A stretch of DNA of 64,000 nt from Larix kaempferi (GCA_027924585.1 BSBM01000123.1:18368001-18432000); one strand, 5' to 3'; shown: positions 1-10,263, numbered from the stretch's first letter. The notes: generated by a model from the letters alone, not told the origin. Made by a program: numbers and translations.

Positions 1-198
1 TCCCAGCTACTTTTCTCCCAGCTCAACAACTGCTACCAGGTGCGTGATCCCTACCTCTTTAGAAAATTCCTGCGCACAAAACAACTCAGCCGACAATTTG
101 AATCCATCACATTCACCCATGTCCCAAGAGCTCACAATAGTGTCGCAGATCAAATGGATAACAACATCCTCGATTGGCACATCAATCACACCATATAA
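1..198 (+). pseudogene. C-terminal part of the second (archaeal-type) RNase H domain of a Ty3/gypsy Tat element
   Basis: Frame 1 is open from the first base to a TAA at 196-198 (65 codons) and has no ATG start because the element begins outside the window. The residues match the end of the extra RNase H domain that plant Tat elements carry after integrase: QVRDPYLFRKFLR, then FTHVPRAHNSVAD, then ILDWHINH. The Asp in NSVAD sits where RNase H folds place their last acidic residue. The other Tat copy in this window ends with the same domain (34732-35158, with RVSDPTLLRKFLR and YVLDWHLSH), which confirms the assignment. No stop falls inside the visible part, so this copy may be better preserved than the other; the upstream part cannot be judged. 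An antisense reading frame here is a shadow. Confidence 0.85.
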
Positions 199-270
199 AA
201 CCTCCATCATGCATCATCATCCCATATCATCTCATCAAAAATATATAAAAAAATCCAAAAAGATTGCCAA

Positions 271-526
271 GGGCATCCACGTGCCTATCATCACATAAAC
301 ATTTGCATCCATGTGCAATAACATAAAAACACATTACTATACAGGGGCATCCACGTGCCTAATCCTACATACATAATGTTGCATAACATAAAATACACAA
401 GGGGCATCCATGTGCCCATCATCCTACACTACTTGCATCCACATGCAGTACAAACATATAACAAACCATAAGCGCATCCACGTGCGTACACTAAATCATC
501 GTCGCAAAAAGGTGCATCCATGTGCA
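271..526. repeat. Array of seven short inverted repeats around GCATCCAYGTGC
   Basis: Seven units occur at about 271-285, 303-318, 344-360, 401-416, 434-447, 472-487 and 513-526. Each has a near-constant core (TCCACG, TCCATG or TCCACA) between GCA and TGC. The bases outside differ between units but remain complementary: GGCA/TGCC, TTGCA/TGCAA, GGGCA/TGCCC, TGCA/TGCA and CGCA/TGCG. Several cores contain CACGTG, the G-box hexamer. The array lies just after the pol stop, in the 3' non-coding part of the element. No open frame explains it. Confidence 0.75.
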
Positions 527-676
527 TATATATATATATCAAAAAATAAACGTCAATATGCTACACATGTCCTGAGTACCCCTGTACTCAGCTATACAAA
601 AACATATCTATACATCAATACGCCTCATAGAATACATGCCGTAGCTACAAAATCTGGGGGGAGTCCCCTGCACTCC

Positions 677-2019
677 CTACTGAGAGTCATACCCTCCGTT
701 ATTTCCTGCATCAGCTGCCTTCGAGTCCTCACCCCGCTCCTCCTCTGGCAGCTCCTGTGCCCGACCCCTATCCGCCAAAATAGCCATCCGGATCGCGATC
801 GATCGGAACTCCCGTGGCGCCCTCAGACAGTCCTGAATCACCTCCAGATCCAGGTCCCGCCACCCATCATCAGTCACTCCAACCAGCAAATGATCTAGAA
901 GCATCCGTACGGACTCTAGAGTCCCCTCAGCGTCCGATCGATGCACCTCCCCTCGGCCTGGCAGGGCTGGTACCGCCACATGCCCCCTGCGAGCTACATG
1001 TCCTGGTGGTGGTCTCGGGCCAACATATGCAGATCATACATCAGTCAATAACAGCATATCAACATCTCCAACCTATCATACACAAAACTTGACATCAACA
1101 ACACTCAAGCAAATCAATACGTACCATCTGGTCCCCACGCCTGCCCTAGCGGCCGTGGTGCCTCCGGATCCCCGGTGTAGTCCATATGTCTGTATGGATA
1201 ATCATCCAGTGTCAGCGGCATCTGCAACCACTGAAGGTAGAGCTCCTGGGTGAAGTATCTCCCAACCTTAGCGCCACCCCATCGGTGCATCATCTCTCCC
1301 CACCGTACCATGCACGGCTCCCTCAGTCCTCCCGCCCTGACCGGCACCCGCGGCTGCAGTGTAGGTGCCTGCTCCATGAAGAAGGCACAGAGAAAGGATC
1401 CATAACAGAATCCCTTGCCAGATTCCTTCACCGATGTCGGCTACCGCTGAACACAAGTGAGGAACATCTAGCCTTAGGCATAATATACACCATCCAGCAC
1501 CCGCTCCACTAGCTGCATCTGGCCCCCGGACACCTTCTCAGGTGATTGGGACAACAAAACCCGAACTACGCATGCCGCGATCTCCTGTACTACTAGCTCC
1601 CACAGGTCCACCACCCGGAGTGCATTCCTCTGCACCCTAGCCTCCGGAATGCAGTATCACTCCAACATATCCTCCATATCCACATCTGCGGATACTCATG
1701 GCTGCGTATCAGCCACCCTACCCAGACAGGGAAACTCCGTCAAGAAGTACACATCGACAAGGGTGAGATCCACCCTCTCTCCCTGCACCCTGAATGCATG
1801 AATGTCCGACTCCCAAAAGCTCACTAATCGGTTCAGAAGCAGTGTTGCTGAACGCATCATAGGCACCTGTGCGAACTTCAGTAGCCCGCACAACCCCAAC
1901 GTAGACCACACATGCCGATCCCTCTGAATGACTTCCACTATGTCATCCGGGACATCTCGCTCTCGCCAAAGCACCAATGGCATCCTATCAATCACACAAG
2001 GCAAACTCATCAGACTCAT
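677..2019 (-). pseudogene. Antisense plant-mobile-domain-like gene in element B1, two exons, degraded
   Basis: Read on the minus strand from an ATG at 2019, the first open part (to 1696) resembles the plant mobile domain (aminotransferase-like) family: RSATLLLNRLVSFWESDIHAF, then an LTLVDVYFLTEF box. The homologous copy at 35332-36620 has LLLRHLIDYWDVDASNF and LSLEVEDIYFITGL. A second block, in another frame (1431-1125), has CYGSFLCAFFMEQ, against GYGSILCSFFFER in the other copy. It ends at a GTACGT splice donor (GT at 1124-1123). A possible acceptor CAG at 1005-1003 gives a 122-nt intron and a last exon to the stop at 677 rich in Glu, Arg and Ala. Stops and frame changes between blocks make it a pseudogene. 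PMD proteins in plants act in silencing or sit in transposons; no function is claimed here. Confidence 0.65.
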
Positions 2020-2097
2020 GTCAAAGAAGTAACCCCTTCGCCCCCACCAGGGAAACCCTAAAAGCCTGATCCCAATCGCGGCTTTAGGGCCCCTTGC

Positions 2098-2285
2098 CGC
2101 GGTTTCTGACCGCGCCTATAGGAGCCAAGCTCGTGGTCCAAAACCGCGAGTCCAGCCTCGGAACTCGCGGTACAAGACCGCGTATTCCAACCCAGAACTT
2201 GCGGTCCCTATCCGCGTGATCATCCCTAGAACCCGTGGTCCCCAGCCACCGGTTCCACCCCACAAACCCGCGGTCCACCCCATGT
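2098..2285. repeat. GC-rich hairpin array with CGCGGT/ACCGCG arms
   Basis: Units lie 32-36 bp apart. The clearest are 2098-2114 (CGCGGT, loop TTCTG, ACCGCG), 2130-2150 (CTCGTGGT, loop CCAAA, ACCGCGAG) and 2166-2182 (CGCGGT, loop ACAAG, ACCGCG). Each has a 5-nt loop that differs between units. Weaker copies start near 2200, 2233 and 2268. The array lies just upstream, in antisense direction, of the PMD-like gene start at 2019, so it could be part of its 5' region or independent. Confidence 0.7.
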
Positions 2286-2589
2286 GGACTGTACCAAAAC
2301 TCCCCTGGGACCCACTACCCCCGAACCCAATGAAAAATGCAGGTATGAGCTTATCGGAATACTTGTAACTCCCAGATGTGAAAACGGCCGGTTGAATCGT
2401 CCAGAAACACCAACTCAGCTCTGGTCCACTCTGATCACTAGTCAAGGTCAACAAGTCCAAATGACACTTGTCATGTTGGACCCACTTACTATTTATAGTC
2501 CGTTGACTTTTTCTTTTTTTGGCCATTCTGAACCCATACGGAGTCCATTTTTTGAACCGTTACCACCACTAGAATCAGCATGACGAGAC

Positions 2590-2960
2590 CGTCATTATGG
2601 TCAACTTGTTTTCTTATTTTTCGCCATCGTTTTTTGTGCATTTTTTCTAGACACCACTAGTCGCCTCGGTTTGTATGCCACTTTGGCTGCTCTCCATTTT
2701 TGATATATTTTATATCATCAGATTCCTTTTTCCGAGCCTGTGATGATGCTTGAGATCATTTCTCGCTCTCACCCCCAAATGTTTCAGGTATTTTTTCCAA
2801 AATGCCCCCCGCCACCTCGGTTTGTGTGCCACATCGACTATTATCCATTTTTGACACTTTTTATATCACTGGATTCATTTTTCCGAGCTCGTGATGATGC
2901 TTGAGGTCATTTCTCGCTCTCACCAGGTACAGTTTCACCATTATGTCCTGACACCTTGTT
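2590..2960 (+). repeat. About 150-bp tandem repeat, 2-3 copies
   Basis: Copies are marked by TCTCGCTCTCACC at 2761 and 2912 (151 bp apart), each preceded by GTGATGATGCTTGAG and followed by a TCGGTTTGTGTGCCAC-type segment. A partial copy begins near 2600. The same unit, inverted and in four copies, occurs at 14415-14960. It belongs to the 3' non-coding region of family B, a region known in plant LTR elements to generate satellite-like repeats. Confidence 0.75.
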
Positions 2961-3182
2961 GCCTCAATCTACGTGCCACATCGGCCGCCATCGTATTGTT
3001 CCACATTTTTACATGAGCCATTCACTCCTTTCATATTGCAATTATTTCATTATTTTGCCACCATTCATTATCCTGCAAGGAGGCCCACCAGTGTTCCCCC
3101 CCTACCCTCGTTCTTGGTCATCATCAATGTTCCTTGATTGAGCACTTCCTCCTTGCCTGACCATTCCTTTTGTTCTGTATAA

Positions 3183-3700
3183 TTTTATCCCTTTTTCGGG
3201 CCGGACAAGTCCTTTACAAGAAAGGCACTTAGGGAGTTTCTGTTAAGCTCTTTTCTGACTCCTAAAACAATGAAAATATCGCCAAGCAATCTTGCTTCCT
3301 TTCATGCTCGTTAAAGTACCTGAAAGGGCGTCTATCTAGTATAAGTTTAACCCTTTTCCGGACTTGGTAGACTAATTACGAAAAAGGAATACTCTAGTCA
3401 CACTGCCTAGAAGAGTTCTTCATTGCATCCTTTTATGCTTCTTCGGGCCTTCGAGACTAATGCACGAAAAAGCACCCCCCTGGAGTCTTCTTATTTGCTT
3501 TTAGACTCTCTAAAATTGAAAGCAACCATGAGCATGCACCGTCCTGGGCTCGTACAAATCCACACGACAGTACCATTCCATTATTTTAGAGTCTTCTTAT
3601 CGCTTTCAGACTCCTTAAAATTGAAAGCAATCACGAGCATGAACTGTCCTAGGCTCGTATAAATCCACACGATAGTACCATTTTAAACACACTTCTTCTC
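3183..3700 (+). repeat. 3' region segment with a 107-bp duplication
   Basis: GAGTCTTCTTAT recurs at about 3483 and 3590. Both are followed by a segment ending in GGCTCGTAyAAATCCACACGA. The stretch 3183-3420 has no gene; it matches 14100-14380 in reverse orientation, so it is element sequence rather than unique DNA. Confidence 0.6.
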
Positions 3701-4640
3701 GTTCCTTAACCCATGAAGAAGTCCCCCCGTGCCTCTTGGCACTATGATCGATCATCTCGACAGCACCCCCAATAAGGTCACCTTTGTTCAGAGTATTCTG
3801 TAGTCTCCTGCCATTTTACACCCACTTGAGTCTCACTCACCCCAGTCAGTATCCTTGATCCATTACAGCTATTATCCCTTTCCCACCAGTCAATTTCATA
3901 TGCTGCCCGATCATCCCCGCCATCATACTCTGAACAAAGGAAGTTTGAGTCCACCCACTCTACTTGCCCAGTTATCCCCCACAGTATGACAGTCCTACCA
4001 TCAGTACTGTCACACTTCGGTTCTCCACCTCGTGCTCCTATCAAGGAAACATCATTGCCTTACTAGTTGCAGGTCTCCCTCTGTCGATGACAGCCCCTCT
4101 ATTCCAGAGGATCGACCCAGAGGTCCCTGTGCCTTGGACTCATCACCATCTGTGGTGAGTGCCTACGGACCATTTTGAGAGGAGTCATCATTGCCTCTCC
4201 GAGTGGTTGTTTCTCACATGCTTGACTTCAACACCTTGATTGCATCGTTAAGAATCGCGCAGGGTTTATATCCCTTCAATTATTGGTCGAAGACCCCAGA
4301 TTTCCCCCGACTCTAGCACATTGGTGAGTCACTTCGGAATGCCCAGTTATATGTTCCCGTGGATGTCCAGGTTGCGTAGGTGATTGTATTCAGAAGCCAC
4401 GCAGTTATATGCTTCCTTGAGTACCCAGTTCAATTCCAGTTCAGTGTACCATTGAGGGTATGACTCCCTGTCACTATGATCCAGCATCTCATCAGTTCCT
4501 CTGGTACCACACTCAGCAACACTATTGTTATTCCAGTGTATCATTCCTTCAGCTCAGACATGGTCAGCCCAGTAGTATGTCCCAGATTTGTGTCCCCTCT
4601 GGACCCTTATGATGTACACAGTGGTTCTCCATGTATCCTT
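3701..4640 (+). other. Family-B 3' region, no gene recognised
   Basis: The stretch is homologous to 13051-13990 in reverse orientation; landmarks are CACTTCGGTTCTCCACC-type and TGGTTGTTTCTCACATGC segments. Short open frames exist on both strands but are not conserved between the two copies. I see no protein family here. Confidence 0.6.
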
Positions 4641-4659
4641 CAGGCCCCCATTTTCGGGC

Positions 4660-4880
4660 CTCACAGTTATTTTTTATGTATCTTGATACGAGCATGGGTA
4701 TGCCTGCCTCGTCCATATATTGAGAGTCTTCCTCCTTTGAGGCCATGTATTTCCAGGTCCCCATTTATTGGACCCCCTTGTTATTGTTCTATATCTTAAT
4801 ACGAGCATGGGAATGCCCGCCTCGTCCATATGTTCAGATTATTCCTCATTCATTATTGAGGTCATGTACTTTCAGTTTTT
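4660..4880 (+). repeat. 113-bp tandem duplication before the polypurine tract
   Basis: ATACGAGCATGGG occurs at about 4686 and 4799, each followed by GCCTCGTCCATAT and then a TTGAGG/TGAGGTCATGTA segment. Within each unit ACGAG and CTCGT form an inverted repeat around GCATGGGwATGC. It lies 120 bp before the polypurine tract. Confidence 0.6.
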
Positions 4881-5001
4881 GCAGTTTGTTCGGGACCGTT
4901 GTTCCGAGCTCTAGTTCGTTTCTTCTCCTCTCCACACCCCAGGAAAACCATAAAAGACTTATGATGTCTATCGACCATACGATGAGCTCCTGCCCTCACA
5001 C

Positions 5002-5015
5002 ATCAGGGGGCAATC
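5002..5015 (+). other. Polypurine tract of element B1
   Basis: ATCAGGGGGCAATC directly precedes the TGTTAACACC start of the LTR. A G-run of this kind immediately before the 3' LTR primes plus-strand DNA synthesis in Ty3/gypsy elements. Confidence 0.75.
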
Positions 5016-5731
5016 TGTTAACACCCAAAAAGTGCTCACTACCTCATCTACCCCATTACATGACTCATTTGTCCATTTTCCTACCATAGTTGCCTCCAAA
5101 ACTTTAAAAACCCATTAAAAAGCCTCCAAAAGGCCAAAAAACCATTAAAAAAGCCTCCAAAAGGCCAAAAAACCCCTTTTCCCCCCAAAATAATCCAAAA
5201 TTCCTCTAAAATAGCAAAACCCCTCTAAAACGGGAATAAAAAATACAAAAAATAGGAAAAAGGAAGCAAAAACCCTATACAACTGACCTAAACCATATGG
5301 TGCCCAAAACCATGGGCCAGCACTCCACCAATAAAAACCTATAAATAGGTGATGGAGGCCCCTCATTTCATATCCACAGTCAAACACACCCTTACTCTGC
5401 CAAAATCACTCCTGAAACCCTAGCTCACCCTTGAGCTACTTTCACATTTGAGTGCCCCTTTGGCCCATTTCCAAAACCCTTTGGAGAAAGAGGAAGGAAC
5501 AACATTGGAGCTTGGAAGCAACCCTCTTGGACTGCTGCAAAGGCTTCATCAACCTTCACATTGGAGGTATTATCAATACAAAAAACATTTTATTATCTTG
5601 TCTTTTCTGTTTATGCACATGCTTAGAGTAGTTTATTGTCTTTTATTTACTGTATTTTCTAAATTGCTACTAAGTCCCTTCTCCTTTGTAGGTGCTCATT
5701 TGCACAAGCTAGGGTGAAAACCCTAGCTACA
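5016..5731 (+). mobile_element. 3' LTR of family B (copy 1)
   Basis: The LTR begins TGTTAACACCCAAAAAGTGC and ends CCCTAGCTACA (716 bp). Its start, the TATA region and a block near the end match the LTRs at 61214-61896 and, inverted, 20565-21259. A TATA box TATAAATAG lies at 5340-5348. The sequence after it (ATGTG) would be the target duplication, but the partner lies outside the window. Confidence 0.85.
5340..5348 (+). promoter_or_regulatory. TATA box in family-B LTR
   Basis: TATAAATAG lies about 320 bp into the LTR. The same position carries TATAAAAAG at 61540-61548 and, inverted, at 20924-20932. This conservation supports it as the LTR promoter core. Confidence 0.65.
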
Positions 5732-6574
5732 ATGTGTGAAATGATCATGACCATACATAAGATTATTTAAAGATTATAATGTTTTTATAGTATTGAGATT
5801 ATACTAATGAATGTATGTTTGTGTACGAGATCTTGAGGATGACACAATGATGACACTAGTGCACACTTAATTAAGCATGCATAGTGGTCCAGGATGGATA
5901 TAAGTTCAAGGACAGGTAATTCAAGAAGGAAAGATCAAGAGGGAGCACACTCCAGTAGTTCCTGCAAGGAAGCAAAGATTGAGAGGGAGTCCACCCAACA
6001 ACCAAACGAAGATAAGTATTTGAATTGTCATTTATTATATATTTGATTCCTTAAATGATGTTGTCCAGTGATGTACATGCTTATCTTCCTAGATTTAGGA
6101 TGTATATTATGCATATTAGAAAAGTTGCACTAATGAACAAGATACTACTAATATAGTAATGGATAAGTGGCCTATGGTATTGTACAACATTCCATTGCTA
6201 CTTATCTAGAATGAAACCTCTTTGATAACATGTTGAGAGTTGTGCACACTCTTAACAATGTTCTGGTAGAGATGGAAGGCATCTAGAAAGTTATGGGATC
6301 TGGATAAATGTTGTATTGAAGCATTGGATAAGATAATTACATGATTGTATAACATATATCTTTATGTATAAGATTTTGTTCTGTAAACTACGAGAAGTTT
6401 TTAATCATGCAATTGAATTCGACTTGTAGGAAAGATCGTGTACCATCACCTACAAAAGAAGAACTACAACATTTGTTCCAACAACGAAGATCAAAGAAAA
6501 CTATCTATTGAAGATATTGAAGAATCTAAATTTCCCAGGATTTGGGATACGGTAATGAAAGAATTCCATGATCG
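5732..6574 (+). other. Gap between LTR B1 and copia RT; no gene recognised
   Basis: AT-rich sequence with no LTR start, no primer site and no copia gag, protease or integrase motif. A short segment with CCAACAAC and CGAAGAT recurs at about 5995 and 6475. The 5' half of the downstream copia element is therefore missing, either deleted or lying outside this arrangement. Confidence 0.5.
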
Positions 6575-8058
6575 AGGAATACCAGTCAATCATGAAGAAT
6601 GATGTTTGGGATATGGTCCCAAGACCAAAAGGGAATTCATTGTGACTTCCAAGTGGATCTATAAGATCAAGCATGCTGCAGATGACATCATAGAGAAATA
6701 CAAGGCAAGGTTTATGGCTCGTGGATTCTCCCAGAAAGAGGGATAGATTATGAAGAGACTTTTGAACCTGTAGCCAGATACACCTCCATCAGATCAGTAC
6801 TTGCCCTGGCTGCAGTAATGAAGTGGAAGATAAACCAGATGGATGTCAAGACAGCTTTCTTGAATGGTGTAGTCGAAGAGGAAGTGTATGTGGAGCAGCC
6901 ATTTGGTTTTGAGACACATCATAGGGAGTCATATGTGTGCAGATTGAAGAAATCCTTGTATGGCTTGAAGTAAGCTCCTAGGACATGGTACGATAGGATA
7001 GACAACTTCCTTTCCAGTTTGGGCTTTACTAAGATTAAAGCGGATTCCAACCTTTACTACAAGTTTGAGGAAGGCAATCCAGTGATACTACTATTGTATG
7101 TGGATGACTTGTTTGTACAAGTGAGGATAGATTGATTGCCGACAGGAAGAGAAATCTTGCTGCGGAGTTTGAGATGAAGGACTTGGGGATGATGCACTAC
7201 TTTCTAGGCATGGAGGTGTGGTAGAGTGTAGATGAGATCTTCCTTGGACAAGGGAAGTATGCAGTAGAGATCCTGAAGCGGTTCGGGATGATGGACTACA
7301 AGGCCATGGACACACCTATGGCATCAAACCTAAAGCTTATGTGTGATGCTTCATCTGATCCGGTTGATGTCACGGTGTATCATCAGATGATTGGGTCCTT
7401 GATGTACCTGACGAACACGAGACCAGATATTTGCTTTGCGGTGAACACATTGAGCCAGTTCCTGACGGATCCCAGAGGTGTTCACCTGGTTGTTGTAAAG
7501 CATATTCTGAGGTACCTGAAGGGTACAATTGATTATGGGCTCATGTATGATGCGAACTAAAAGTTTAACCGAGAGGGTTATGTTGATTCAGATTGGGCAG
7601 GCAATGATGCAGATAGGAAGAGAACTTCTGGGTGCTACTTCATTATGGGATTAGGTGTGATCTCTTGGTTTAGCAGGAAGCAGTCCTGCGTAGCACTAAG
7701 TACAGCCGAAGCAAAGTATGTTGCAGCTTGTTCGGCCAGTTGTGAGGCAGTATGGCTTCAGAAAATACTGTCTGAGTTATTTGATCTCCCGTTGGATGTT
7801 ACTGGTATCTTTTGTGACAACTAGAGTTGTGTGAAACTATCTGAGAACCCGGTGTTCCATGACAGGTCAAAGCACATCGAGATCAAATATCACTATATCA
7901 AGGATCTCGTGCATAGAGGAGCAATGAAGCTCATATATGTTGCGATGGATGAGCAGGTTGCAGATGTGTTGATGAAACCACTAGCCATACTGAAGTTTGA
8001 TTACTTCAAAGAGAGGCTTGGTGTTCTTCAGATTGAAGATACTTCGAGGAAGAAGTGA
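6575..8058 (+). pseudogene. Ty1/copia reverse transcriptase and RNase H, degraded
   Basis: This is the polymerase half of a copia pol polyprotein. The RT opens with EEYQSIMKNDVW and VTSKWIYKIK, followed by MDVKTAFLNG near 6840. The catalytic YVDD is at 7097-7108, and MKDLGMMHYFLGMEV follows. The RNase H has VDSDWAGN (about 7582), RKRTSGCYF, a CDN motif near 7815 and the closing HIEIKYHYIKD, then a stop at 8056-8058. In-frame stops (for example in YGLK-stop-AP near 6970, near 7222, at 7558 and near 7823) and frameshifts near 6745 and 7120 destroy it. The integrase, protease and gag expected upstream are absent, so the element is 5'-truncated. Confidence 0.9.
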
Positions 8059-8159
8059 TGGGACACATTTGTAGGATCCATTCCAAGCATGGTGAGAGGA
8101 AGATCCTTCCCATGGCTATGGATGTAAGCGTTGTGTGATGAGAATTAGGATGATGCTCC

Positions 8160-8450
8160 AGTTAATTCTTTATATGATCAGTTGGATCATGTATATGTAT
8201 ATGCATCAGGTGGATGCTTTGTATGATCAGTTGGATCATGTATATGTATATGCATCAGTTGGATGCTTTGTATGATCAGTTGGATCATGTATATGTATAT
8301 GCATCAGGTGGATGTTTTGTATGATCATTTGGATCATGTATATGTATATGCATCAGTTGGATTCTTTGTATGATCATTTGGATCATGTATATGTATATGC
8401 ATCAAGTGGATGCTTTGTATGATCAGTTGGATCATATATGATGACATGCA
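8160..8450 (+). repeat. 49-bp tandem repeat, about six copies
   Basis: GTTGGATCAT-type starts occur at 8181, 8230, 8279, 8328, 8377 and 8426, exactly 49 bp apart. Each unit holds two small hairpins: ATGATC-AGTTG-GATCAT and GCATC-AGKTG-GATGC. It lies in the copia 3' region after the RNase H stop. Confidence 0.9.
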
Positions 8451-8612
8451 TTAGGACGATGCAGTGACGATGATCAGGATGATCATGTGTGATGAGTATC
8501 AGGATGATACTATGGATGATATTCATTAGGAAAATGCTATGATGATGATTAGGACGATCATATGTGATGATATGTATCAAGTGGATGCATTGCATCATCA
8601 ATTGGATTATGT
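8447..8612. repeat. Cluster of short hairpins with AGGAN loops
   Basis: Consecutive hairpins: TGCATT-AGGAC-GATGCA (8447-8463), ATGATC-AGGAT-GATCAT (8470-8486), AGTATC-AGGAT-GATACT (8495-8511), CATT-AGGAA-AATG (8524-8536) and ATGATT-AGGAC-GATCAT (8545-8561). A further one, GAGTATC-AGGAT-GATACTC, is at 9149-9167. Loops are nearly constant while arms differ and stay complementary. Confidence 0.8.
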
Positions 8613-8649
8613 GTGATGAGTTCCGAAGACACAGATTCACATGGGATTT

Positions 8650-9085
8650 TCAGACATGGTGTATATGTGTTCTCCCATGGTCGTGATGTAATTGCTAAGC
8701 TTTTCCAACAAAGGTGTAGATGTGTTCTCCCAAGGTCATGATGTAATTGTGGAGCCATTCTTCACAAGGTGTAGATGTGTTCTCCCACGGTGAAGATGTA
8801 AGGGTTGGAGCCATTCTTTACAAGGTGTAGATGTGTTCTCCCACGGTAAAGATGTAAGGGAAGGATCCATTCTTTGCAAGGTGTAAATGTTTTCTCCCAC
8901 AATAAAGATGTAAGGGCTGGAGCCATTCTTCACAAGGTGTAGATGTGTTCTCCCACGATGAAGATGTAAGGGCTGAAGCCATTTTTCACAAAGTTGTAGA
9001 TGTGTTCTCCCACGGTGAAAAAGTAAGGGCTGGAGCCTTCCTCGAATGGTGGTAGATGTGTTCTCCCATGTCGGTGGTGTAAGTG
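8650..9085 (+). repeat. About 56-bp tandem repeat, eight copies
   Basis: TCTCCC marks units at 8671, 8726, 8781, 8837, 8893, 8949, 9006 and 9062 (55-57 bp apart). The consensus contains GGTGTAGATGTGTTCTCCCA, then GATGTAAGGGCTGGAGCCATT. A long minus-strand open frame across it is only an effect of the repeat. Confidence 0.9.
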
Positions 9086-9508
9086 TTGTATGATGTGCAT
9101 CTAGATTGTGCTTCATGGACGATGAGATGATATGGTCAGTATGATCGTGAGTATCAGGATGATACTCCATGGCCGTGGATAGGTTGTGCAGTTGCATGTA
9201 AAAGATCCTGGGAGATCCAATAGGTTGAGCAGTGAGCTTGTAAAAGTCCTGGGATGCTCTTTCGAGGTTTTGTTGACGCACGTAATTAGTCCTGAGGATT
9301 CCACAGGATGGACAGAGATGATGAAGACCTACAGGAGGCTAGGCCTACATCCAGCATGAAAAAGGGTTGGCTCTGTAGAAATTCCTATGACGAGAATAAT
9401 TCAAAGATATCCCAGTGATCGAGATGTCGAGTACAGCAGCAGTGATGATGATGATGCTCCGTGATCCAGTGATGATGATCCAGCTCTAGAATTGAAGACT
9501 TGCTAGTT
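9086..9508 (+). other. Rest of the copia 3' region, no gene
   Basis: Sequence between the 56-bp repeat and the polypurine tract. It holds one strong hairpin (9149-9167) and a partial repeat of AAAAGwyCTGGGA (about 9200 and 9242). I see no coding potential. Confidence 0.5.
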
Positions 9509-9517
9509 AAGAGGGAG
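9509..9517 (+). other. Polypurine tract of the truncated copia element
   Basis: AAGAGGGAG abuts the LTR start TGTTGATGTA, the expected place for the plus-strand primer. Confidence 0.7.
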
Positions 9518-10156
9518 TGTTGATGTATTTGTAAATTCGGAAGATATTCACTTGTATATTGTATTTGTACTTTATTGTATCCCCAACAGAGATGTATTAT
9601 TCCTCCAATTGGAAGTGTCGTCAGTTGTACTTGCATGTGTCGCAAGTTATATTGTAAGTGTCGTAACTTATACTTGATGGGTTATTAGACCACCTTGATG
9701 GGGTCGGCCCTGTATGAGTCATGTGGGTCAAAGGGTTATTAGACCACCCTAGTAGGGGTCGGCCCAGTCAGCATTATGTTAAGTGGTTAAGTTGAGGCCG
9801 ACCTAGTTGAGTAAAGGTCAAGTGAAAGTTAGTGTATAAATAGAGAGTGAGTCTCTCTCATTTTACGCATTCTACTATTCACTCACTTCGCATTAGTGAG
9901 AGAAGAGGAGGGTGCACACAAGTGGAGGAGGAGCATGCTACTGAAGATATCTATCTCTTGGGTTTGATCATGGTGATCCTTGTATTGATGCTTATTCTAT
10001 CTCTGAGGAAGTTGCGGGGTTTTTCACCTTCTTGGTTTTCCCGAGTGAAATGTTTTGTGTCTCTTGTCTCTTGTATTTTATGCTTGATATGATGTACATG
10101 TTATTCGTTCAGTTAAGATCCTAGATCAGAATGAATTAAATCATGAAAAAATAACA
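9518..10156 (+). mobile_element. 3' LTR of the truncated copia element
   Basis: TGTTGATGTA to AAATAACA (639 bp). It matches the solo LTR at 25119-25718 in order and content: GTCGGCCC, TATAAATAGAGA, CTCTGAGGAAGTTG, TGTCTCTTGTCTC and a GTTAAGATCCTAGA-type end. The outer flank is TTAAT. No matching 5' LTR was found upstream. Confidence 0.9.
9835..9843 (+). promoter_or_regulatory. TATA box in the copia LTR
   Basis: TATAAATAG is followed by GAGAGTGAGTCTCTC, a short inverted repeat. The solo LTR has the same box at 25369-25377 followed by a different inverted repeat (AGATCAGGAGATCT), so a hairpin just after the TATA box is kept while its sequence changed. Confidence 0.65.
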
Positions 10157-10161
10157 TTAAT

Positions 10162-10263
10162 AAGGAAGAACTCTTACATTTACGGCGACATATTCATGAC
10201 TTACTTACACAAATTGAAAATCTAAAGCATGATAAGAAATATTTACAAGAATTGCTAGAATGA
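10162..10263 (+). other. Short open fragment coding a possible coiled coil
   Basis: Between the copia LTR end and the start of LTR A1, a 33-codon frame reads KEELLHLRRHIHDLLTQIEN and continues with similar charged and Leu residues to a TGA at 10261-10263. Leu spacing suggests a heptad coil. It is probably a remnant of the sequence into which the LTRs inserted. Family unknown. Confidence 0.3.

Larger units (their letters stand above)
1..5731 (+). mobile_element. 3' end of Tat-lineage Ty3/gypsy element B1 (pol end, long 3' region, 3' LTR)
   Basis: The segment runs in order: second RNase H end, hairpin array, antisense PMD-like gene, second hairpin array, tandem repeats, polypurine tract and LTR. 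This order is expected for plant Tat elements, which often have several kb of non-gag-pol sequence between pol and the 3' LTR. The piece from about 2540 to 4500 is repeated in reverse orientation at 13051-15010, inside another member of the family. The 5' LTR lies outside the window, so target duplication and LTR age cannot be read. Confidence 0.8.

Noticed and set aside
271-526. CRISPR-like regular spacing of short repeats
   Set aside because: Plant nuclear DNA; units are variable palindromes with irregular gaps and no cas genes.
410-898. 162-codon plus-strand open frame
   Set aside because: It crosses the hairpin array and the antisense PMD gene, starts in repeat sequence and has no resemblance to a protein family.
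8160-8450. CRISPR-like 49-bp array
   Set aside because: The whole 49 bp is repeated, so there are no unique spacers; it is a tandem satellite in a retrotransposon.
8736-9281. 181-codon minus-strand frame with repeated RGRTHLHL words
   Set aside because: Produced by the 56-bp tandem repeat; frame is not kept at unit-length changes.
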